A stretch of 64,000 nucleotides of DNA from the NCBI GenBank assembly GCA_026008535.1, contig BRKX01000012.1, positions 27,681,848 through 27,745,847 on the forward strand. The letters are read 5' to 3'. Under the pieces are notes generated by a model, which saw nothing but the letters and a program-made list of their open reading frames with translations, had not been told where the DNA came from and made no database searches. A program made the translations under genes and the position numbers. The DNA comes from Perilla frutescens. Lineage: Eukaryota; Streptophyta; Magnoliopsida; Lamiales; Lamiaceae. Below are positions 13,112-26,262 of the stretch, piece by piece (within the stretch, counting starts at the first letter, position 1; every line of letters starts with the position of its first letter).

Positions 13112-15421
13112 ATGCATGTGCGTTGTTTCTACTATATCAAGTCTGTGCGGGTAAGATGATTACCATGCTCAGTGCTAACTAGCTAATTTAGCAATGATGT
13201 ACAGTTTTTTTTTCTTCTCATCCTAAGATAAATATAAGCTTGACAATGACATCCTTTTTCTTGTGTAATGAATGTGCATTCAAATATATCACTGGAATAG
13301 TTTAAACTATTTCGTCAACTCGATCAATTTCTGCACCTCTTCAATTGCAGGTCCAAGATTAATTGAACTGAAATCACGACGAATTTGAATATCTACATAA
13401 TTTCTTTTTTATCAAGAACCTTTTGTCTTCCAAATATAACAGGACAAGAAGCAAAGGAGGCATGTCGGTACATATATTTGTTGTTCACCTTTTTTGAGCA
13501 AGAGAGATTATTGGATATTATAATAATAATGATATTCACAGGATCTGGATCATAGTTGTTGCGACCGATTAAATAACGATGGAGTGTGAAAAATTTCAAC
13601 CTAGGACCATCATAAACCACATCTGTCATCTCTATAGTTTAAATGAAAAAAAATTGGCAAATATATACTACTATACTTGGTCTGAAAGTTATGTCAAGTA
13701 GGCATATATATAATTTCTGCAATTCTACAGGTGGTTGGAAGTGAAATACGAAATTGAAAATTGAATAATTGATGGAAATGTGAAGTAGTAATAATTATTA
13801 AATGAAAATAGAGTTGGGCTAGGTGCACTTAGAGCCGGCGCCCGTAAATTAGATAATTGTGAAAGCAACTTGTTATTCTTGGAAAGTGATTTAAATGTTA
13901 AATGTGTGGCCCTTAATTATAATCAATGCATGTGATGTGATTAATGGGATATATATTGTCTTTATCAGATGATTTTGTTGCACTACTATTTTATTCACTC
14001 ATTTTTTTTGTCAAATTTGATTCTCTAATGACTATTTTACATGGTATTCCACTATCCATACGTATTTAGTATGTAGACAAATAATGCTATGCATGGAAGC
14101 ACAATAAATGTATAGTAAAGATGAAATGCTATTTCACATTCAAGATTGGAATTGGGTTGATTTGAATTAGGGATATATCAAATATGTATGTACCTTTCTC
14201 ACTTCTTAATTTTAATTTTTTGGGGGCCTTTGAATTGGGATATATATTGCTTGCATCAGAAATGACAGAATGCTTCCCTAAGCAGCCACCAAAAGAAAAA
14301 GAATTTAGACCTTAGGTTTGTAATAAAAGAGAAGTACCAAATACCAATGATAATACGTAAAAGCATGCTAAAATAATTATCACAAAAAAGTAAAAGAGCA
14401 AAACTACCAAAGAAAGTATTCTTAAAAACCCAACAAAAAGCTCACATTTCTTGGGCTCCACTATCCTTCCCCCTTCCAAATTACTCGCGTTACTAACTTT
14501 TTTAAGAAGATTAATAAAATGACGTCATCATACAATTATTTTGTGTGGGTACACTACAATTTCCTTAAAGGCTAAAGCTAGACTAGTCATTTTAGTTCAT
14601 TGAAATAGAAAATAAGATTATCCAAGATAAAATAAATAAACAATAATAATTAAATAGAAATGCTTCAACTCTTAACATACTTCACAACCACATTCTATGT
14701 GGGAATTATCTGTGGATTAATCAAGGTTAATTAATTCCCACATTTATCGTGTCCATGAAAACTGGTCTTTCTTTCCTTTTTTTTTTTTTTTTCTTTTTTC
14801 TTTTTTGAGTTTGGAAAGGGAGGAGTGAGTGTATCAAATCCGAGAGACGTCTATCTTTTAACAGATCTTCACTGCTTAAGTATTCTTAAGGTACATGAAA
14901 ACAGACATTTTATTTATTTAGTTATAAGTCATATATATATTTGTTATAATCCAAACAATTATACAAAATAGATTTTAGGAATATTATATTAAAGAAAGAA
15001 GGAAATAGTAATTCGTCAAGTGTAGAGCAAGAATGATGAAAAGCTAGCGCAGCATCTTATCTTCGAAAGTATGCATGGATAATGAAGATTCTAATTACAC
15101 GTGTCATCATATCAGGGCTGCCACATAAACATTCCATGTCACCTCTGGCATTTTATCCAAATAATTCCCATATTCTATCTTCAAAAGTACTAATCATCAC
15201 ATATCGAACTTGAAATACAAGTGTTGCACATCCATCCCTGAGCTATATAGCTAATAAACCACCAATGCATTTTCTAGTTTTTTACAAATATAAAGCTAGC
15301 TATAGTCTTGTAGTTTCTATTTTTCATATTCCACTTCATCAGTGCACGTGCATCGTTATACATAATATGCATTGATGAAATAAAATACGATATAACGGAT
15401 GGAAGATTGAAAATGATGAAA
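11939..15421. other. Intergenic DNA between carrier and NAC gene
   Basis: The carrier 3' UTR and the downstream side of the convergent NAC gene. Contents: a (CT)n run at about 13081-13110, T-rich and A-rich tracts, and an AT-rich body. Short open frames at 12841-13077 and 13393-13629 are low-complexity or unmatched and are not called. No transposon ends were recognised. Confidence 0.5.
14520..14527. promoter_or_regulatory. TGACGTCA palindrome (bZIP-type site)
   Basis: A perfect TGACGTCA octamer, the consensus C-box/CRE site for plant bZIP factors. It lies about 0.9 kb beyond the 3' end of the NAC gene, far from any called start, so its function is unproven. Confidence 0.3.
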
Positions 15422-15978
15422 TCAATTTGGCAAGCTAATTTCATCAAAATCATCTAGTGACAAGAAGACTTCATCCAAGCATGAAAGCTCTGTCCCACCA
15501 TCGTCATCATCATCATCGTGGCGCTCGTACACACGACAAAGAACCCATTTACTATGATCCTGCAGCAAGAAAATTAAATAAAGAAACCAATTACATACAT
15601 ATATATAGAATATTAATTATGAGAAAATGATGGATATATATAAAAAAGAAAGAATTTATAATATTGATAGGATGCACTTACAATATTATTCTTGGAATGA
15701 TTCTTTTTTCTGGAGGAAGATGAAGAATTAGAAACCTTGTATTCATGCATGATCCAATTAGTTTTGACCCCCTCTTGGCCTTGGCCTTGTGAAGGCTGGC
15801 CAATATAAAAGGCACAATATTTCTTGATTCCAATTAGTTTGAGTCCACCACCACCACCAGTTGATGAATAAATTGGATCTTCAACTCCTATTGATTGCCA
15901 ATATCCACTCTCTGAAATCCTGTTTGATGTTCTTCTGCTGTAATAATACCACTTTTTACCTTCACACATTGCTTTACC

Positions 15979-16020
<42 letters not shown>

Positions 16021-16064
16021 CGTGTATCATATATCCCATATTCCATCCATCTATCAAAACCCTA

Positions 16065-16097
<33 letters not shown>

Positions 16098-16100
16098 ATG

Positions 16101-16133
<33 letters not shown>

Positions 16134-16297
16134 CCATCTAAGTCCCAAGGATCATAAGGGTAAAGATCAAGATCTGGGATGACATCTGGATGACAAGGTA
16201 AGAGCGCCGCCTTACGCTGGAGGAAGTGAACCAACAGTTCTTCATCCGTCGGGTAAAACCGAAATCCCGGCGGCAAGTTCAACTTCTTATCTCCCAT
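15422..16297 (-). CDS. NAC104: NAC domain transcription factor NAC104/XND1
   Basis: Nuclear NAC factor; Arabidopsis XND1 (NAC104) represses secondary wall formation and programmed cell death in xylem. Three exons on the minus strand: 16297-16135, 15977-15682 and 15559-15422, giving 198 aa. Seen: MGDKKLNLPPGFRFYPTDEE, the diagnostic HFLQRKAALLPCHPDVIPDL and YPYDPWDLDGKAMCEGKKWY blocks (NAC subdomains A to C), SGYWQSIGVEDPIYSS, KKYCAFYIGQPS, TNWIMHEY, and DHSKWVLCRVYER in exon 3. A run of six Asp follows. The short tail ending in TELSCLDEVFLSLDDFDE is the XND1 signature and contains an LxCxE-like LSCLD, a type of motif linked to retinoblastoma-related binding. Length matches XND1. Inserts compared with what I recall of XND1: GGGGG in exon 2 and GQGQ before the TNWIM block. 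Intron 1 is largely TA/GA microsatellite. Confidence 0.94.
15980..16124. repeat. TA, TG, GA microsatellites filling NAC104 intron 1
   Basis: The 157-bp intron 1 (15978-16134) holds (TA)n at about 15981-16008, then TG, (TA)n at about 16065-16078, (GA)n at about 16078-16097 and (TA)n at about 16100-16122. Only about half of the intron is not simple repeat. Confidence 0.85.
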
Positions 16298-16462
16298 TGA
16301 ACCTCACGAGATATTTACGTACGTATATATATATGAAATGAAATGCTAATTGGAATGGATTAATATATATAGTTGTGATGTAGCTAGCTAGATATGTGGG
16401 AATTGAAGGAGCTCAATTCATGCTGCTAGCTGGGGAATTGAAGGGTGATATATATTGTGGCG

Positions 16463-16470
16463 TATTTATA
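16463..16470 (-). promoter_or_regulatory. TATA box of NAC104
   Basis: Read on the minus strand this is TATAAATA, about 165 bp before the start codon at 16297. It would place transcription start near 16435 and give a leader of about 140 nt. It is the best TATA match in the proximal promoter; other TA-rich runs nearby are simple repeats. Confidence 0.6.
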
Positions 16471-16549
16471 GTGAGAGTTCAGATGAGAGAGAAAGGTTGA
16501 CGTGAGGTGGAAGATGATCACGACGAGCATCATCAATTCAAACATACAT

Positions 16550-16553
16550 ATAC

Positions 16554-16585
<32 letters not shown>

Positions 16586-16642
16586 ATATATATATATATA
16601 TCCAACAAGCTAGCTAGCTAGCTACCTAAGGCCAGCATTGCC

Positions 16643-16727
<85 letters not shown>
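16550..16727. repeat. (TA)n/(CATA)n and (TTA)28 microsatellites in the NAC104 promoter
   Basis: Interrupted (TA)n with ACATATAC at about 16550-16601, then an AGCT run (16609-16624), then a perfect (TTA)28 at 16644-16727. All lie within 450 bp upstream of the NAC104 start, so length changes would alter promoter spacing. Confidence 0.9.
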
Positions 16728-16729
<2 letters not shown>

Positions 16730-19700
16730 TTGGCTGCCATCCCACTCCAACTCCAAACCCAGAACTTTGGATGCTACCTTTTCAAGTAACGGGATCTCTT
16801 CCCATTCGAGGGGGTGGGTGTGCCTGCTGCTGGCTATACTATATTTTTTTTATTTTTTTTTTCTATTCATCTATCTATCTATACATCCGTACGTAGACAT
16901 TAATTATACATTTGTCGATGTGTAATATATAAATTAAATTTTGAATTGTATTTCATCATATATAGATATATATGATCTCTCAACTGCACGTACGTACGTC
17001 CATGTATATAATTTTCATACGATCGATAACATTATACTAGTATTAATTAATATGTCCTGATCGAGCACTGATTCAGCCCGGTCAAGGTAAATTAAAATAA
17101 TTAAAATAAAACTACAGTTAATAAGGAATGAATTTGAACACCAAATAACGTCGACAGTGAAAGCGATTTTCACCGCATATACAAAATTTTAATTAATTGT
17201 TGCTTAGCTATAGCTTGTTTGAGAATATATATACTTAATGTGGGAAATCATGATTCATCACATACACTTCATGCTTATATCATCAACCTCTGATGCCCAG
17301 ATCACACGTGGCATTGTGGCAATGGATTTGATCTAAGATAAAGGGCCCACACAAGCTAGCGGTGTGCCCATGGTCAATTATTACAATAATTACTTAAGAT
17401 GTCCAAATTATTGATCATTTTCTTAGCCTAGCCTAATTAATTGGTTGGATATTTTCCAAGTTTTGTAGTTTGGCTCATCTCCACTTTTGGAGATCAATGT
17501 CCCAATGAGACTACCTTTGATCTAATGGAATGTTAATCTCTTTCTAATTAACAAAGAAATTAGCTAATGACTATTTAGTTTCAACATAGTTATTATATAT
17601 TATTTTTTTATAAATTGTTTTAGATAATGATCATAGATGAATAGAGATGTTTGTGTGGTTTTATTTTAATTAATTAATCAATTACTAGTTTACCACAAAC
17701 AACAAGACCAATTGGATATTTACAATCTAGTGCTTATCTAGTTAAAACCAATATAATATTGACGGGTCAAGCATGCATCCATCATTCAAGATTTTAATTT
17801 TTGTTGTAGTATAATTTAATTGAAGGGGAAGCTTTGCTATGCATTCCATGAACTCAATGAGTAGGTTAATTGAAAAATTACACATAGCAAACTTTTTATG
17901 TAGAAAATATGAACAAATCAAATTAAAATAAATTCTAATCAAGTTGGGGATAGATATATAGCAACTTGTAAGTGCCTACTTAATCTTTCACAAAAAACTT
18001 AAATGTGACGGTTTCACACACACACATGACACATATATATAGGCCAATTTTTTATGAGAAAGATCCTGAGCCGACCAGATCAAAGTCAAGAATTAGTTAC
18101 TTAGAGGGCATTAAATTAATATATTACTTCTCTAAAAAGTATATATTCCCTAACAAATTAATATTATTCGTTTTTTGCTCTAAAAGTATTATATTTATAT
18201 TCGATGGAGTCCTTTTAGTGGGAATTAATAAATTACTTTGGTGCTCAATGAGCATCATTTTTCTTGTTTTTTTTTTTACTTTTAAAAATAATACCCTTTT
18301 AAGTATTTTCAAATTTGTTTCTTGATTCTTTCGTCTCATACAGTCAAGTTCGTGATGCAAATTATTAATCACCAATCTACTACTCTAGCTCTCTCTTTTA
18401 CGGTCATTAAAACTTGTGAGAGTTAGAAAATCTACACTTCAATTGAGTGTTCTCTTGAACATCGAATGTGCATAAGGTCTTATATCAAAAGAAAAAAAAA
18501 TATCACTTATATTACTAACAAGAATCACTAAATATATTAAAAAGTATATATCATGTTTATTTTACAGAAAGTTACTACTAAAAACAAAACAAAAAAAACG
18601 ATGGCATTTTTGTAATTATTATTATATTTTTTTAATTAAAAAAAGTATCACTTGTATACTAAAAAAAATATTACTCCTAATACCGATAGGTATCATAAAA
18701 TTATGTTTGACTGAAGTAGTTCGCTACATTGGGTGTACCCAAATTTTCCCTCGAGATAAGATGGACAAAGCGCTCTTCATATATCATGATGAACATTTAC
18801 TATACAAGTGGTTACAAATAAATTATGTGCCGCAGTTTTACGGGTCAAAATTCATAAGACAAGTCAAGATCAGGGTTAAAATTATTTATATTCAATGTCA
18901 TATTTATAATTATGATGATCTTTGATTGTGTTGATTTGAATTCGCATCTGAATCCATTTTACGAATTTAATGCATAAGACCGTCTTACACAAGATTCCAT
19001 CTATATTCAAACGTTTGATGGCTTTTATAGTACTGATCAACAACAATATTTCACATTGGTCAAGCAGTAAGTCCTTTGAACACACAAACCAATTAGAGTA
19101 ACACCAAACTTTTAAAATAAGTAATTATATATATATATATATATATTAGGGTTGGATTCAGGTGAAAAAAAATAGTGGTGTGTGAAATAAGAACATTGTT
19201 TATTTTATTGTGCTTTACTGCGTAATTGCTATAATTTCATTGCATATATGTGACAAAAAAGTTAAGTAATGAAATTATAACAATAAATATATATAGAGGG
19301 GGGAGAGGTTTTGTCATGCTTACTTTAGGATGGGATCGTTCTTGGCTGAAATTTCTTAAGATTTATACTACTATTTAGCCAAAAACAAAACCTTCTCGAT
19401 CGTCTTGATAAGAAAACAAAAGTCCTTTATTAATTTAGTTTTCTTGGGATTGTCTAGTAATAGTGAAGTGATGTTATCTTGAGATCGATCAAAGATCTCA
19501 ATATGATTTACATCTTGTGTGTGATTTGCTACAAGTTATCCTAGACATAAAAAAAAAAAGTCCGCTATTTTAAATTTACTTATATTAACAATAAATTTAA
19601 TTGGCCCTTTTGGAGATATTCGAATGTTGCAGCATTTTTCTTTTGAAAACTGACATATATCAAGCTCCGGTGCTCGATCGCTCCTTCCCAAGTCAAAACA

Positions 19701-20679
19701 AAATAAAAGTAAATTTGACATACGAAACATTTCATTTTTTTTTCTTTCTCCATATTATCCCATCCATCTCTCTCTTCTCTCTCTCTCTCTCTCATAACAT
19801 TTTCTTCACCTCTCTTTTTACGGTGATTCCATTGTTTTGTTTACCTGGATCCCCAAAAGTGAAGACCGACCAACCTTACTGTTGCATAACACACACGTGA
19901 AGTAGTCCCTATCGTATTATCCTCAACATTCATCAAACATAATATGTGTGTGTGTGTGTGTCTGTGTATTCTTCTGAACTCCTACATGTCATGCAATTGC
20001 ACATGTAACATGGCAGTCCACAATACAATATATAGTGCGTGCACCACATTAGTTTTTTATTGTCCATACATATACATTCACATATATATATATACACACA
20101 ACATTAAATTATGTGTCGTCCTTGATTCTCCCTCTGCCCATGTCCTTCAAATTATAAATGCAATATTTTTTATTTACTCAAGAAAAAGACAGCATAAAAT
20201 TAAAATAATATAACTAAGAAAATAGACCACTCACGAACCCATTGTGGCAATATCCCCAATCCAAACATATATATATATATATGATGAGGAAAAAGACTAT
20301 ATTATATTGTGAAAAAATTAAAGGACTACATAATGGCATTTGCCAAATTCTTGGGGCATTTGAATTACAAAATTAAATAAAAATATCTTATAAGATGCTT
20401 GCAGTCATAATTCTTCTAATTGATGTTATTGCCACTATTTTCACTCTCTTTTCAATGCCTGTGTATGGAGAGCACTAGATCAGGAAAGAAAGAAAAAGTC
20501 ACTTTTGGTGTGTCAATTTCAAGGGCAAAATAAAGGGTTGTACGTAATTCTTACAATCGTTTATTTTTTTCTAAAAATATATATTTAAGTATGGGGATAT
20601 TATTAGATTTTTCATGAAAATACACATTCTAATATTGGGATATTATTGAATCTGGATAGTATATGTGAGGGTAATGTGT
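16728..20679. other. NAC104 distal promoter and gene-free DNA
   Basis: AT-rich DNA without a convincing gene. A CACGTG core within ACACGTGGC (17305-17310; ABRE/G-box) lies about 1 kb upstream of NAC104. Microsatellites: TA at about 19129-19146, CT at about 19774-19794, TG at about 19945-19960. Several open frames of 60-107 codons here are AT-rich and match nothing I recognise. Confidence 0.5.
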
Positions 20680-20687
20680 GTCGTGAT

Positions 20688-21166
20688 TAGTGCTGTAAAC
20701 AAATTAAATTGAGCAGAATATCATGATGTTCGAGCTCAGCTCGTTAAGAAATATTAGCTTGAGCTCGATTCCTGCTTTTTCCTCTTGTTCGAGCTCGACT
20801 CGATAAAATTTATCATAATCGAATTAGGCTCGTACTTGATCGGCTCGTGAAATACTTGAAAAATCACTAACCTAACTCAAGCTCAAATGCTCGAAAAAAA
20901 AGTCGTTTAATTTACATATTTGAGCTTGAACTAAAAAAAAAGCATATTTAATTTATTCATTTGAAATATTTAGAATATTCAAGAACATGTTCGATTAGGC
21001 TCGAGTTCGAACATGTTCGCCAACTGGCACAGTCAAATACTATTCTATTCGAGCTTGATTCGAGGCTCAAGCTTAGCTCGTTTAGAACATGAACGAGCTT
21101 CAAACTAGCTTTTTTCAAGTTGAGCTCCAAATAACTCGTGGGTGACTCTGTTCGTTTACAACCCTA
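20688..21166. mobile_element. hAT-like MITE with perfect 8-bp target-site duplication
   Basis: The 479-bp non-coding element is bounded by inverted ends TAGTGCTGTAAACAAATT (left) and, on the other strand, TAGGGTTGTAAACGAACA (right). It is flanked on both sides by the identical octamer GTCGTGAT (20680-20687 and 21167-21174). An 8-bp duplication is the hallmark of hAT transposition. The interior is full of GAGCTCG/CTCGTT palindromic motifs, as in the widespread plant family whose ends read 'GGGTTGTAAACGAGC'. No transposase frame is present, so it was mobilised in trans. Confidence 0.85.
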
Positions 21167-21401
21167 GTCGTGATGATGAAAAATATAAATGGGTGTATGT
21201 GTGTGTTATTTCTTTTTTTTCATTTTTTTTAGAACTATGAAAATAACATATATTAACCAATATGGGCGGTATGAACGATACGCTAAAGTTGCATTTAGTT
21301 CACCGAGTTAACAGTAAAATTCGAGTGTGCAGTATTTCCATATGTGTGTGTGTGTGTGTGTGTGAGTATCTAGAACTGTAGATTGTACTAAGATATATAC
21401 T

Positions 21402-21737
21402 TGTTGAATTTGCTCAGCAAAAAGAAAAAGTCATGCAGAGAAGCCCGCTAATGAAACCATGCAGCCATGTAGAGTGACTGTCAAACCAAAGTTGTTGAGT
21501 GAGATGTCCACATGTCAAGCTATCTGCATAGGAGTTAGCATAGACCACAATCAACATGCATGATCACCATTAGATCATAGTAAATGCAGATCCAGCTCCA
21601 TGGCTGTAGATCTCTTAGCTTAGTTAGCACTTAGCACATATCTCATCTTGTATAAATAATGAGAAAACCATTTCTTTAAAACTGATTTTGAATCTTAATG
21701 AATGAATCACATTTTACAGAACTTTATCTTTTCTTCA
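21402..21737 (+). repeat. 5' LTR of the copia element
   Basis: Starts TGTTGAATTTGCTCAGC and ends TTATCTTTTCTTCA. It contains TATAAATA at 21651-21658, the likely LTR promoter, about 85 bp before the end. Compared with the 3' LTR it carries 7 extra bases (TTAGCAC-type duplication near 21630). Confidence 0.93.
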
Positions 21738-21751
21738 TGGTATCCAAAGCA
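21738..21751 (+). other. Primer-binding site next to the 5' LTR
   Basis: TGGTATCCAAAGCA directly after the LTR resembles the TGGTATCAGAGC site used by plant copia elements to prime on initiator-Met tRNA, with small changes. Confidence 0.7.
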
Positions 21752-21835
21752 AGGTCATTGATAGATTTGTGATCATTTTTACGATTTCGATTGAAAAATC
21801 TAATTAAATCATTGAAGCTGAGTGTGATTCCAATA

Positions 21836-22900
21836 ATGACGAAGAAAAACCAACACTTTTCATGGAAGACAGCTCGAGAGGAGGAGTTAGGGTTTACTGT
21901 CAACACAAACCCTCATATCCAAGCTGAATCGAGTGGCACAAAGGATGATCGGAGGACTGGATCATAAACTAGTGATAATTTACTATCTTCTCAGTTTGCG
22001 CGCCTCAATGGTGGTAATCAGACAGATCTATCACTTGGATACAATAGAACTGAGATAAATAATAATCGCATACTCGCAAATGATGAGCTATACATCAACC
22101 CGAGCAAGCATCATGGTATGTTTCTTACCACTAACCTCTTTGATGGCAAAAATTTTCACAATTGATATCGTGCTGTGAAGAGAGGGTTACTATCTCGAAA
22201 CAAATTGAGTTTAATTGATGGAAATCTCACTAAACCTGCCATAAGCTCTATAGACTACATGCAGTGGATGAAAGTAGACTATTTAGTGTTTAATTGGATA
22301 AGCAATTCCATGGTGAAAGAAATTTCTAGAGGATTTCAGAATTTTGAGACATCCAATGACCTGTGGGATGAGTTACACAAACTTTTTGGAAGAAAAATGG
22401 GCCTAGAATATATAAATTGAGAAGGGAGATTGCAACTTTTACTCAACATAATCAATATGTAATGGTTTATTTCAACAATTTGTCTGGATTATGGGATGAT
22501 CTTTCATTGTTGAAAACAACCAAAGTGTGTTTTTGTGATGCTGCTGCTGATAACATGAGAGAACTAGAGGAGGAACATATGATGCAGTTCCTCATGGGCC
22601 TCAATGACTGTTATGAAAGCATTAGGCAACATATATTGATACTTAATCCTCTACCAACAGTTAGCCAAGCATATGTTATGGTTTTACAGGTTGAGGAGCA
22701 AATGAATGTATCCATTCAATTTTCTGAGAGTGCTGATCAAAGTGCATGTACTGTATACAAATAATTAAAAGGAAAATTATAGAGGAGATCATTTTAAAAG
22801 AAGGATAGCCAAGAAAGAGAAGACAAAACTTAAATGTGATCATTGTGGAGGAGTTGGACACCTCAAATCTGACTGTTTTGAATTAATAGGGGTTCCTGAA
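21836..22900 (+). pseudogene. Copia gag remnant with zinc knuckle
   Basis: The frame opens at ATG 21836 and encodes the nucleocapsid-type gag protein. Stops occur at about 21965 and 22165 (where a Trp is expected in the N-terminal gag domain). A frameshift near 22417 moves the middle part (22417-22764) to another frame before the original frame returns. The CX2CX4HX4C zinc knuckle (CDHC..H..C) is intact at 22835-22876. The protein cannot be made in one piece. Confidence 0.85.
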
Positions 22901-22948
22901 TGGTATCAGAAGTTTAAAACAGAAAAGGAAAAGAGCAGAGCACATTGT

Positions 22949-24180
22949 GTGTTGGAGAAAGATGAGAATGATAAGGTTGAACTTGATTGTTCTAAACAAG
23001 GAGCTAAGAGACAGAATATAGACATATTGGGAGAGGTTAGTAAAGTAATTCAAAGTGAGATAGCCAAGCATATGGCTGCCTATTTCAAGAAAGGAATCAG
23101 GCCAGAAGGAGATTTGAGTACTGGTAATTTAGCAAAAGTTGATCTAGGGGATTCACCAATGGATTTCTCAGGGCATTATGTTTTTGGGGTGTCTTCAGAC
23201 ATCAAGAAACATGAATGGATTGTAGATTCTGGGGCCAGCAACCACATGGGTTGTGATATGGGATTGTTAACAGGTCTGAAGAAGCTAAAGAATCCACTCC
23301 ATATATACTTACCTGTTGGTAGCAGCTTATGGGCCTTTCTGACAGGAAGAGCAAAAATTAATGGTCATATAATTTTAGAAAATGTCCTTTATGCACTAGA
23401 GTTTACTTACAATTTGCTATCAGTAGGTCAGCTCACCAGGGATCTAGATGGGAAGATCCAATTCTTGTCTTCTCACTGCCTTATTCAACAGAAACACACA
23501 GACAAAATACTAAGCATCTGTAGTATGAAGGGATCATTGTATGTGTTCCCTCATGCTTCTTCTTCTTCACAGTTGGCAACATTCACTTTGCCACATTCAC
23601 CTACTGTAATGGATCTTCACAATTAGTTAGGTCACCCTTCCATTTCTACTATGAAGTATTTAACCTCTCACAAAAGGTTTAGAGATACTGATCTGGCAGA
23701 ATTACAGTCTTGTAAAATTTGTCATGAAGCTAAGCAATAGAGGTCTCCTTTTCCTTTGTTACAAAGAAGGCATATGACATTATTTGCCTTGATCCACATC
23801 CATATTTGGGGGGGCCATGTAGAGAGCCAAGTGTTTCAGACACTCCCTTCTTTTTGACCATTGTTGAAGATCATAGCAGGGCTACCTGGACTTCTTGTTT
23901 AAACATAAATCTCAGGTGTGGCAGATAATAAAGAGTTTCTTGATCTTGGTAAAGACTCAGTTTCATATTACTATGCAATCCATTAGTACTGATAGTGGAA
24001 GTGAATTTGTAAATTCACAGATTAAGCAATTGTTTATTGATCATGGGATTCTTCATCAGAAATCTTACCCCTATTTTCCTCAACAAAATGGGATTATTGA
24101 GAGAAAACATAGGCATTTATTACAAGTGGCTCGAGCTTTGATGTTCCAAAGTAAATTATCTTATGTTTTCTAGTGTTATT
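22949..24180 (+). pseudogene. Copia protease and integrase remnant
   Basis: The aspartic protease signature DSGA is at 23224-23235 in an open stretch that ends at the stop at 23624-23626. After it come the LGHP pre-integrase motif with an in-frame stop, a CxxC finger half (CKIC), then the integrase core. The first catalytic Asp of the core (expected before WG near 23805) reads as His, and a G-run there shifts the frame. The second (TDSGSEF, near 23990) and third acidic sites (ERKHRH, near 24100) are still visible. Confidence 0.85.
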
Positions 24181-24641
24181 CCATTCTTCATGCTACTTGG
24201 CTTATCAATCGTTTGCCTACTGCAGTTCTGGATTGGAAATCACCTTACGAGATTCTTTTTGGGAATCCACCAGATTTGGGAGTTCTTCAGCCTTTTGGGT
24301 GTCTGGTCTACAAGGCAAACACTTTCCCTCATAAACCTAAATTTGCTGCAAGAAATTTGTAGTGTGTGTTTTTAGGTGTTGCTTCACAGCATAAAGATTT
24401 CTTGTTGTATGATATGGCTTCCAAGGCTTTCACTATCAGTAGGGATGTTGAATTTTGTCCTACTTCCTTTCCACTATAACTTGATTCTTTTCCATTACTT
24501 CATTTTCACTCTTTTGATCCCTCTCTTGCTAATATTGAACTTTCTAATACTACTATTTATGTCTCACAAGAGACACTCTATCCTTTTCAAGATGTCTATC
24601 AGTATACAGACACAGCTGAAAAAACTACAGACAAAGAAGAC

Positions 24642-26262
24642 ATGGGAATAACAGTGAAGAAGAATATTGTTCACTATACTACAGATGTTGTGAAAGAATA
24701 TGATGCTTCATTTCCTCAGGTTCTGAGGAAAATGGTAGTAATAAGAAAACCTTTTGCTTATTTGGATGGCTATATTTGTAACAATGTAACAAAGAAGTGT
24801 GTTGCACCAGTCACTTTTCCTTTTTACATAGCCAAGACTTTAACTCCTACTTATACAACCTTCTTGATGAGTGTACAGTCCTTAAAGGAACCAACAAGTT
24901 ATAAGAAGGCCAGTCAATATCAGGAATAGAATGAAGCTATGAACAATGAGCTCATAGCTTTGGAAGAAAATCAGACATGGGATATAGTTCCTTTACCTAA
25001 AGAAAAGCATGCCATTGGTTCTAAGTGGGTTTACAAAGTCAAACTAAAGTCAGATGGTACAGTGGAGAGATTTAAATCCAGATTGGTTGCAAAGGGTTAC
25101 AATCAAGAATTTGGTATAGATTACACTGATGTATTCTCACCTGAGGCTAAATGGGTCACAGTGAGATTATTTTTTGTCCTGGCAGCTCAATAATCTTAGT
25201 TCATTCATCAGGTTGATGTTAATAATGCATTCTTGCATGGTAATCTCACTGATGAAATTTATATGACCATGCCTCAGGGTTATAAAGGGAGCAACAGTGG
25301 AGATGTCTGCAAGCTAAAGAAAAGTCTATATGGTCTCAAACAAGCCTCAAGGGAGTGGAATCAAGAATTCTGTAAGCACTTATTCTTTTTAGGTTTTAAA
25401 CAGTCAAAGAATGACTATTGTATGTTCACAAGAGAAACTGGTTCTTCATTTATAGCTTTTCTGGTGATGTTGATGATATATTTCTACTCAGCCCTTCCTT
25501 AGATATCATTACAGGCATTAAAACCTCATTAGATCAGACATTTACTATCAAGGATCTAGGTGAAGCCACTTATTTTCTGGGAATGGAAATTGCTAGATCC
25601 AACTCAAGCATCTATCTGTCTCAGCGAAAATACATCTTGGATTTACTCACTACAGTTGGGTTGCTTGAGAGTAAGCCATCTCAGACACCCTTTCCAACAA
25701 GCTTAACACTTTCACAGCATAAACGAGAGCCCTTAGAACAACCAGATTCTTATAGGAAAATCATAGGAAAATTGTTTTATCTTAACTTAACTAAGCCAGA
25801 TCTCTCTTTTGTTGTCCAACAGTTAAGCCAGTTTGTGAACTCTCTAACCAAGATACATTGGGATGCTGAAATTCATGTTCTCAGATATCTGAAAGAGTCC
25901 CATCTCTTGAATTATTTTATAAACATTCTTCCAGTTTCAGCCTTCAAGCCTATTGTGATGCAGATCGGGGCACTTGTAATGACTTTAGGAAATCTCTTTC
26001 GAGGTATTATGTTTCCATAGGAGAATGTTTAATTTCATGGCGGTGCAAGAAACAATTCACAATTTCTTTGTCTACCGCAGAAGCTGAGTATAGAAGTCTC
26101 AGCTTCACAGTCAGAGAGCTTCTATGGGTTTCCTACATGTTTCAAGACCTTGGAGTTTCAGTTTCTTTACCTATTGCTGTTTATTGTGATAATAAAGCTG
26201 CAATACATGTTACTAAGAATCAAGTTTTTCATGAAAGGACGAAGCATTTTGATATAGATTGA
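24642..26262 (+). pseudogene. Copia reverse transcriptase and RNase H remnant
   Basis: RT motifs are easy to see: NQTWDIVPLP, KWVYKVKLKSDGTVERFKSRLVAKG (read in pieces), VDVNNAFLHG, KSLYGLKQASREW, and the catalytic box as GDVDDIF near 25456. RNase H starts with STAEAEY at 26068 and includes CDNKAAIH. At least four interruptions split the region (stop at 25191-25193, frameshifts near 25450 and 26000, and a stop after FDID at 26260-26262). Confidence 0.88.

Noticed and set aside
16638..16925. Poly-Leu open frame in the NAC104 promoter
   Set aside because: It is the translation of a (TTA)28 microsatellite, not a gene.
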